Positions 35,101 to 40,298 of a stretch of 40,298 nucleotides of DNA are shown here, piece by piece. Origin of the DNA: Clostridiales bacterium (GTDB taxonomy: Bacteria; Bacillota; Clostridia; Lachnospirales; Lachnospiraceae); the NCBI GenBank assembly GCA_014799595.1, contig JAAVHR010000148.1, positions 1 to 40,298 on the forward strand, read 5' to 3'. The notes under the pieces were generated by a model, which had not been told where the DNA came from, made no database searches, and saw only the letters and a program-made list of their open reading frames with translations. Positions within the stretch are counted from its first letter, which is position 1. Each line of letters begins with the position of its first letter. Position numbers and translations under genes: made by a program.

Positions 35101-36014
35101 ACCCATTAGGTGTGCCTTCCCGAATGAACATTGGGCAGGTTTTGGAAATTCATTTGTCATTGGCATCTAAAGTGCTTGGATTTAATGTGGCAACACCAGT
35201 ATTTGATGGTGCAAAAGAAAATGATATTATGGACAGCTTAGAGATGGCAAATGATTATGTCAATACATCTCTTGAGGAATTTGAAGAAAAATATAAAGAT
35301 GTACTTGCTCCAGAAGTAATGGAATATTTGCTGAATAATCAGGAATACCGTAAACAATGGGAAGGTGTTCCGATTAACCGTGATGGTAAAGTAAGACTTC
35401 GGGATGGTAGAACTGGAGAATATTTTGATGGAGCGGTAACCGTTGGATTCATGCATTACTTGAAATTGCATCACTTGGTAGATGATAAGATTCATGCACG
35501 ATCTACTGGACCATATTCTTTAGTAACACAGCAGCCACTTGGTGGTAAAGCACAGTTTGGTGGACAGCGTTTTGGAGAAATGGAAGTTTGGGCACTGGAA
35601 GCTTATGGTGCTGCATATACATTACAAGAAATTTTAACAGTGAAGTCTGATGATGTGGTTGGTCGTGTGAAGACTTATGAAGCAATTATTAAAGGCGAAA
35701 ATATTTCGAAGCCAGGCATACCAGAATCCTTTAAGGTATTATTGAAAGAATTACAATCATTGGCTTTAGATGTCACTGTTTTAGATGAAAATGGTAACGA
35801 AGTACAGATGTCAGAAGATATAGATTATAGTGAGGAAGATTTGACACCAATTATTGAAGGTGAAAAAACACAGAGTGATGAAGGTGAAAACTTCCAAGCA
35901 GCCGGATATCGGGAAGCATCTTCGGTGGAAGAGTTGAATGAAGAAATAGCAGAAGATTACGAAGAGGATTTTGACCAAGATGATTTTGCTATGGACGGAA
36001 TAGATGATTTATAA
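32172..36014 (+). CDS. rpoB: DNA-directed RNA polymerase subunit beta
   Basis: This is the 1280-aa beta subunit of RNA polymerase. The ATG at 32172 is chosen: AAGGGG (32155-32160) is 11 bases upstream, while the alternative GTG at 32160 overlaps that ribosome site. The rifampicin region reads [20 protein letters not shown], with D496, H506 and S511 (E. coli D516, H526, S531) all of the sensitive type. The invariant segments [28 protein letters not shown] and the C-terminal [27 protein letters not shown] block (in pieces) are intact. It ends in an acidic tail. rpoC follows after 95 bp. Confidence 0.98.
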   Translation: MEKNRIRPIKVGKSVRMSFSRQKEVLEMPNLIEVQTDSYNWFLEEGLNEVFRDISPIADYNGKLALEFVSFVLCEDDVKYSVEECKERDATYAAPLKVRVRLHNRENDEINEHDIFMGDLPLMTDTGTFVINGAERVIVSQLVRSPGIYYAIGHDKTGKRLFSSTVIPNRGAWLEYETDSNDIFYVRVDRNRKVPITVLIRALGVGTNTEIIELFGEEPKILASIAKDTSDNYSDGLLELYKKLRPGEPLSVDSAESLLNSMFFDPKRYDLAKVGRYKFNKKLAFKNRIVGFPLAEDVTDTLTGEVIPAGTMITEELAIQLQNAAVPYVMVQTEERNVKILSNMVVDANQYVNFNVSEIGITEDVYYPVLQGILEEYAGDMDAIREAMERDYADLVPKHITREDIFASINYNMHLEHGIGHDDDIDHLGNRRIRAVGELLQNQYRIGLSRMERVVRERMTTQDLEGISPQSLINIKPVTAAVKEFFGSSQLSQFMDQNNPLSELTHKRRLSALGPGGLSRDRAGFEVRDVHYSHYGRMCPIETPEGPNIGLINSLASYARINEYGFIEAPYRKVDKSDPANPRVTDDVVYLTADEEDKYVVAQANEKLDENGYFVNNNVSGRFREETSEFEKRKIDLMDVSPKMVFSVATAMIPFLENDDANRALMGSNMQRQAVPLLITESPVVGTGMEQKAAVDSGDCVVSKVDGVVKKAASNEIVITKDDGTNVVYKLEKFARSNQGNCMNQRPIVSNGETVKAGQVIADGPCTANGEIALGKNPLIGFMTWEGYNYEDAVLLSERLVREDVYTSVHITEYEAEARDTKLGAEEITRDVPGVGDEALKDLDERGIIRIGAEVRAGDILVGKVTPKGETELTAEERLLRAIFGEKAREVRDTSLRVPHGEFGIVIDAKVFTRENGDELAPGVNQCVRIYIAQKRKIQVGDKMAGRHGNKGVVSRVLPVEDMPFLPNGRPLDIVLNPLGVPSRMNIGQVLEIHLSLASKVLGFNVATPVFDGAKENDIMDSLEMANDYVNTSLEEFEEKYKDVLAPEVMEYLLNNQEYRKQWEGVPINRDGKVRLRDGRTGEYFDGAVTVGFMHYLKLHHLVDDKIHARSTGPYSLVTQQPLGGKAQFGGQRFGEMEVWALEAYGAAYTLQEILTVKSDDVVGRVKTYEAIIKGENISKPGIPESFKVLLKELQSLALDVTVLDENGNEVQMSEDIDYSEEDLTPIIEGEKTQSDEGENFQAAGYREASSVEELNEEIAEDYEEDFDQDDFAMDGIDDL

Positions 36015-36052
36015 AAAAATGTATTTTCATAAAAACTATCAAAGTGTTATAA

Positions 36053-36081
36053 GGGGAGAGCACCCTCAAGTGTTCCTCTCC
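36053..36081 (+). other. Hairpin in rpoB-rpoC spacer
   Basis: GGGGAGAGCAC (36053-36063) and GTGTTCCTCTCC (about 36070-36081) form an imperfect stem with loop CCTCAA. No T-tract follows, so it is not a terminator. It may affect mRNA processing or stability between rpoB and rpoC. Confidence 0.5.
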
Positions 36082-36109
36082 ATAATGAAAGACGAAGGGA
36101 GCGCCAGGT

Positions 36110-39100
36110 ATGCCAGAAAGCAACAATACAAATGTAGAACCAAGTTTGACCTACGATGCCATTAAAATTGGTCTTGCTTCACCGGAAAAGATTCAAGAAT
36201 GGTCAAGAGGAGAAGTGAAAAAGCCTGAGACAATCAACTACAGAACATTGAAACCTGAGAAGGATGGATTGTTTTGTGAGAAGATTTTTGGACCAAGTAA
36301 AGACTGGGAATGTCATTGTGGTAAGTATAAAAAGATTCGTTATAAAGGCGTTGTTTGTGACAGGTGTGGTGTAGAAGTAACTAAGGCAAGTGTTCGTCGT
36401 GAAAGAATGGGACATATTAAATTAGCTGCTCCTGTTTCACATATTTGGTATTTTAAGGGTATTCCAAGCCGTATGGGATTAATTCTTGATTTATCCCCAA
36501 GAACCTTGGAAAAAGTATTATATTTTGCTTCATATATTGTTTTAGATCAGAAAGATACAGATTTACAATACAAACAGATTTTGACAGAACGCGAATACCA
36601 AGAGGCAAGAGAAAAATATGGCACGGAATTTCGTGTGGGAATGGGTGCAGAATCCATTTATGAATTGTTACAAAGTATTGATTTAGAGAAAGAGTCTGAA
36701 GATTTAAAAAAGGAATTGATAAATGCTACAGGGCAAAAACGTGCCAGAATTATCAAGCGCCTGGAGGTTGTTGAAGCATTCAGGGAGTCTGGAAACAGAC
36801 CAGAATGGATGATTTTGACGGTGGTTCCTGTTATTCCACCGGATATTCGTCCTATGGTACAGCTTGATGGTGGTAGATTTGCCACTTCTGATATGAATGA
36901 TTTGTATCGTAGAATTATTAACAGAAATAACCGATTGACGAGACTTCTTGATCTTGGGGCACCAGATATCATTGTCCGTAATGAGAAAAGAATGTTACAA
37001 GAAGCAGTGGATGCCTTGATAGATAATGGCAGAAGAGGAAGACCAGTTACTGGACCTGGTAATAGAGCATTGAAGTCTTTATCTGATATGTTAAAAGGTA
37101 AACAGGGACGTTTCCGTCAGAACTTGCTTGGTAAGCGTGTTGACTATTCTGGACGTTCGGTTATTGTCGTAGGACCAGAACTTAAAATTTACCAGTGTGG
37201 ATTGCCAAAAGAAATGGCAATTGAGTTATTTAAGCCATTTGTTATGCGTGACCTTGTAAAACAGGGAACTGCTCATAACATTAAATCTGCAAAGAAGATG
37301 GTAGAGCGTTTGCAGCCAGAAGTATGGGATATCTTAGAAGAAGTAATTAAGGAGCATCCAGTTATGTTGAACCGTGCTCCGACATTGCATCGTTTAGGTA
37401 TTCAGGCATTTGAACCTACTTTGGTGGAAGGTAAAGCCATTAAACTGCATCCATTAGTATGTACGGCGTTTAATGCGGACTTTGATGGTGACCAGATGGC
37501 GGTGCATTTGCCGTTGTCAGTGGAAGCACAAGCTGAGTGCCGTTTCTTATTGTTATCACCAAACAATCTATTGAAACCTTCTGATGGTGGACCAGTTGCA
37601 GTACCTTCCCAGGATATGGTACTTGGTATTTACTATCTGACAATGGGTAAGATGGTAGATCATTCTGATAATAAAGAACTGGATGCAAGTATTCAGAAGA
37701 TATATAACACAAAGGAAGAGATAATTGCAGACTTGCCGGATGCAACAGGAAATGGTGTATTAACAGTAGATACTATGATAAAATATCGTGTCAGTGATGA
37801 CCGTTATGTTATTTGTACACCAATGGATATCTTAGGACATTATTTCTATGATACTAACAGTGCTCTTCTTGCTTATGAGAATGGAGACATCACTTTACAT
37901 CAGAAGATTAAAGTAAAGAGAACTATTACTTTGGCAGATGGTACACAGAAATCAAAGATTATTGAGACTACTATGGGTAGATTGATTTTCAATGAGATTG
38001 TACCTCAGGATTTGGGATTTGTAGATAGAAGCAATCCAGATAATCTGTTTGAATTAGAGGTTGATTTCCATGTAGGAAAGAAACAATTAAAGAAGATTTT
38101 GGAGAAATGTATCAATACCCATGGATCTACAAAGACAGCAGAAACCTTAGATGCTATTAAGGCATTAGGATATAAATATTCTACACAGGCAGCAATGACA
38201 GTTTCTATTTCTGACATGACAGTACCAGCAAAGAAAAAGACATTATTAGAGGAAGCAGAGAAGACTGTAGAGTTAATTGCCAGAGATCATCGTCGTGGTT
38301 TGACCACAGAAGAAGAACGTTATAAGGCAGTTATAGAAACTTGGAAAGAAGCCGATGATGAAATTACTAAGGCTCTTCTAGGTGGTCTTGACAAATATAA
38401 CAACATTTACATGATGGCGGACTCTGGAGCCCGTGGTTCTGATAAACAGATTAAACAGCTTGCTGGTATGCGTGGGCTTATGGCAGATACATCTGGTAGA
38501 ACTATTGAACTTCCAATTAAGTCAAATTTCCGTGAAGGTCTGGATGTATTGGAGTACTTTATTTCTGCACATGGAGCTCGTAAAGGTCTTTCTGATACTG
38601 CTTTGCGTACAGCCGATTCTGGATATTTAACACGTCGTCTGGTTGATGTATCACAGGATTTGATTATTCGTGAGACAGACTGCTGTCCAGGAAAAGAGAT
38701 TCCAGGAATGTGGATCAGTGCCTTTATGGACGGAAAACAGGTTATTGAAACCTTGGAAGAAAGAATTACAGGTCGTTTTTCATGTGAGACAATTTATGAT
38801 GACAATGGAGAAATGATTGTAAAGGCAAATCACATGATTACGGCAAAACGTGCAGCAAGAATTGTTAATACAAAGGCTATTATTGAAGCTGAAAGTGCAG
38901 CAAAAGTTAAGATTCGTAACGTATTAACCTGCCGTTCCCATGTAGGTGTGTGTGCAAAATGTTATGGTTCCAATATGGCAACTGGTGAAGCAGTCCAGGT
39001 AGGAGAAGCAGTAGGTATTATTGCAGCCCAGTCTATTGGAGAACCAGGTACGCAGCTTACCATGCGTACATTCCATACTGGTGGTGTTGCTGGTGACGAT

Positions 39101-40030
39101 ATCACACAAGGTCTTCCTCGTGTGGAGGAGTTATTTGAGGCAAGAAAACCAAAAGGTCTTGCTATTATTTCAGAGTTGGCTGGTGTAGTCAGCGTAAGTG
39201 AAAATAAGAAGGGACAGACAGAGATTGTTGTTACGAATCATGAAACAGGGGAAAGCAAAGCTTATGCGATTCCTTATGGTTCCCGTGTGAAGGTCATGGA
39301 AGGCATGGTGTTAGAAGCCGGAGATGAATTAACAGAGGGTAGTGTAAATCCACATGACATCTTAAAAATAAAGGGTGTACGTGCTGTTCAGGATTACATG
39401 TTACAGGAGGTACAAAGAGTGTACCGTTTGCAGGGTGTGGAAATCAATGATAAGCATATTGAGGTAATTGTACACCAGATGTTAAAGAAAATCAAAATAG
39501 AAGCAAATGGAGATTCCGAATTTCTTCCAGGAACTTCTGTGGATATCCTTGATTTTGAAGATGAAGTAGAACGTTTAAAAGCAGAAGGAAAAGTTCCGCC
39601 AGAAGGAAAACAGGTTATGCTTGGAATTACGAAAGCATCCCTTGCTACAAATTCCTTCTTATCTGCAGCATCTTTCCAGGAGACAACAAAAGTTCTTACA
39701 GAAGCTGCGATTAAAGGAAAGATTGACCCATTGATAGGATTAAAAGAAAATGTCCTTATTGGTAAGCTAATTCCAGCCGGAACAGGTATGAAACGCTATC
39801 GTTCAGTGAAGCTTGATACCGATGAAGAAATCAGGCTTGCGAAGGAAGAAGAAGCAAGAAGACTCGCAGAAGAAGAGGAAGCAAAAAAGCGTGAAGAAGA
39901 GGAAGCTGCAAAAGCAGCAGAGAATAAAGAATCAGAAGAAACTGCTGACTCAGATGAACTTTTGTCTGTAGATGAAGAAGAGATTGAGATTGAAGGCGAT
40001 GATGAAGAATTAACTGTTTCCGAGGAATAA
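36110..40030 (+). CDS. rpoC: DNA-directed RNA polymerase subunit beta'
   Basis: This is the 1306-aa beta-prime subunit. The ATG at 36110 has GAAGGGAG (36094-36101) eight bases upstream. The N-terminal zinc site is C68, C70, C83 and C86 (CHCGKYKK...CDRCG). The catalytic magnesium loop [10 protein letters not shown] has D457, D459 and D461. The second zinc region contains [13 protein letters not shown], and the trigger-loop/bridge region is complete ([19 protein letters not shown]). The C-terminal 75 residues are a charged Glu-rich extension ([15 protein letters not shown]), predicted coiled or disordered and longer than in Bacillus. It shares the upstream rpoB promoter. Confidence 0.98.
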   Translation: MPESNNTNVEPSLTYDAIKIGLASPEKIQEWSRGEVKKPETINYRTLKPEKDGLFCEKIFGPSKDWECHCGKYKKIRYKGVVCDRCGVEVTKASVRRERMGHIKLAAPVSHIWYFKGIPSRMGLILDLSPRTLEKVLYFASYIVLDQKDTDLQYKQILTEREYQEAREKYGTEFRVGMGAESIYELLQSIDLEKESEDLKKELINATGQKRARIIKRLEVVEAFRESGNRPEWMILTVVPVIPPDIRPMVQLDGGRFATSDMNDLYRRIINRNNRLTRLLDLGAPDIIVRNEKRMLQEAVDALIDNGRRGRPVTGPGNRALKSLSDMLKGKQGRFRQNLLGKRVDYSGRSVIVVGPELKIYQCGLPKEMAIELFKPFVMRDLVKQGTAHNIKSAKKMVERLQPEVWDILEEVIKEHPVMLNRAPTLHRLGIQAFEPTLVEGKAIKLHPLVCTAFNADFDGDQMAVHLPLSVEAQAECRFLLLSPNNLLKPSDGGPVAVPSQDMVLGIYYLTMGKMVDHSDNKELDASIQKIYNTKEEIIADLPDATGNGVLTVDTMIKYRVSDDRYVICTPMDILGHYFYDTNSALLAYENGDITLHQKIKVKRTITLADGTQKSKIIETTMGRLIFNEIVPQDLGFVDRSNPDNLFELEVDFHVGKKQLKKILEKCINTHGSTKTAETLDAIKALGYKYSTQAAMTVSISDMTVPAKKKTLLEEAEKTVELIARDHRRGLTTEEERYKAVIETWKEADDEITKALLGGLDKYNNIYMMADSGARGSDKQIKQLAGMRGLMADTSGRTIELPIKSNFREGLDVLEYFISAHGARKGLSDTALRTADSGYLTRRLVDVSQDLIIRETDCCPGKEIPGMWISAFMDGKQVIETLEERITGRFSCETIYDDNGEMIVKANHMITAKRAARIVNTKAIIEAESAAKVKIRNVLTCRSHVGVCAKCYGSNMATGEAVQVGEAVGIIAAQSIGEPGTQLTMRTFHTGGVAGDDITQGLPRVEELFEARKPKGLAIISELAGVVSVSENKKGQTEIVVTNHETGESKAYAIPYGSRVKVMEGMVLEAGDELTEGSVNPHDILKIKGVRAVQDYMLQEVQRVYRLQGVEINDKHIEVIVHQMLKKIKIEANGDSEFLPGTSVDILDFEDEVERLKAEGKVPPEGKQVMLGITKASLATNSFLSAASFQETTKVLTEAAIKGKIDPLIGLKENVLIGKLIPAGTGMKRYRSVKLDTDEEIRLAKEEEARRLAEEEEAKKREEEEAAKAAENKESEETADSDELLSVDEEEIEIEGDDEELTVSEE

Positions 40031-40073
40031 TAAATGGAGATTATTCATGGACTTAATAAAAGATAGCTAGAGC

Positions 40074-40298
40074 GTAACTGTTCAGAACCATGAACAGTTA
40101 CGTTTAAGCCCATGAATATTCGCCTTCAGCGAAGGGGCTTAAACATTACAAAATTTACTATGAAAGTCCTGACAAATGTCTATATTTCGTGCAAGCTTGC
40201 TTGCAAAGAAATATAGACATTTGGCTGGCTAAACTGTATGAGTATGTAGGGCGACAGCCCGAAATACGAATACAGTTGGTGATTGCGGGAGTGCGTAG
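40074..40298 (-). repeat. Family A full-length element, reverse orientation, cut by window edge
   Basis: The sequence is the reverse complement of the right three quarters of the 5517-5814 element: terminal hairpin GTAACTGTTCA-gaacca-TGAACAGTTAC, hairpin GTTTAAGCCC...GGGCTTAAAC with TTCGCC core, then ACTTTCA-side of the multibranch module, the GACAAATGTC stem, the ACTGTAT stem with GGGC/GCCC, and GATTGCGGGAGTGCGTAG. The left arm should lie just beyond 40298. It begins 44 bp after rpoC, where no other terminator is seen. Confidence 0.88.

Noticed and set aside
40031-40298. Terminator of rpoC within the 40074 element
   Set aside because: Its hairpins lack U-tracts in the plus direction, and the sequence is clearly a copy of the dispersed element, so a terminator function cannot be claimed.

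Overview
The window is AT-rich and consistent with a spore-forming Clostridia bacterium, most likely a starch-degrading gut Lachnospiraceae. The grounds are the AddAB (not RecBCD) repair nuclease, a spoVF dipicolinate synthase operon, a clostridial-type rpoB-rpoC pair, strong AGGAGG-type ribosome sites with some TTG/GTG starts, and very large secreted amylases with Thr/Pro/Lys linkers. The family assignment is inferred from these features; no database was searched.

Layout. (1) 1-15400: three consecutive, separately promoted genes for secreted multidomain alpha-amylases (1578, 1544 and 1481 aa). Each has an AmyE-like GH13 catalytic domain, a CBM26, a CBM74-like raw-starch-binding domain, Ig-like modules and a basic C-terminal tandem Ig-like region. 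Together they look like a cell-envelope-retained resistant-starch degradation set. (2) 15412-17969: two G3E/COG0523 GTPases (CobW type). The first carries a long His/Cys metal-binding repeat, and the second is fused to a YcgQ/DUF1980-like C-terminal domain; both point to metal (probably zinc) homeostasis. (3) 18024-19615: spoVFA-spoVFB, the spore dipicolinate synthase, behind a sigma-K-like promoter. (4) 19616-21200: a repeat-rich intergenic region, a small secreted protein with a probable frameshift at its start, and a VanZ-like membrane protein. (5) 21207-28549: addB-addA. (6) 28727-31510 (minus): a secreted protein with a papain-like hydrolase domain, BspA leucine-rich repeats and a huge Ser/Asn/Thr/Gly/Asp linker. 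(7) 31894-40030: rpoB and rpoC.

The most unusual feature is a dispersed family of modular, nested-palindrome intergenic elements (507-565, 5517-5814, 15412-15556, 16956-16987, 19622-19758, 19882-19998, a decayed copy at 21243-21270, and 40074-40298). They share GTAACTRTTCA-type or GTTACTRTTCA-type ends and, in the longer copies, a hairpin built around TTCGCCGAAGGCGAA. The longest copies carry an extra multibranch (cloverleaf-like) module that is absent from shorter copies. Several lie in the 5' leaders of genes, just downstream of good promoters. They occur in both orientations and look like BOX- or MITE-type mobile structured elements of a kind I do not recognise.

A second notable observation is that the three amylases are mosaic: different domains support different pairwise relationships, as expected from recombination or gene conversion among tandem paralogues.
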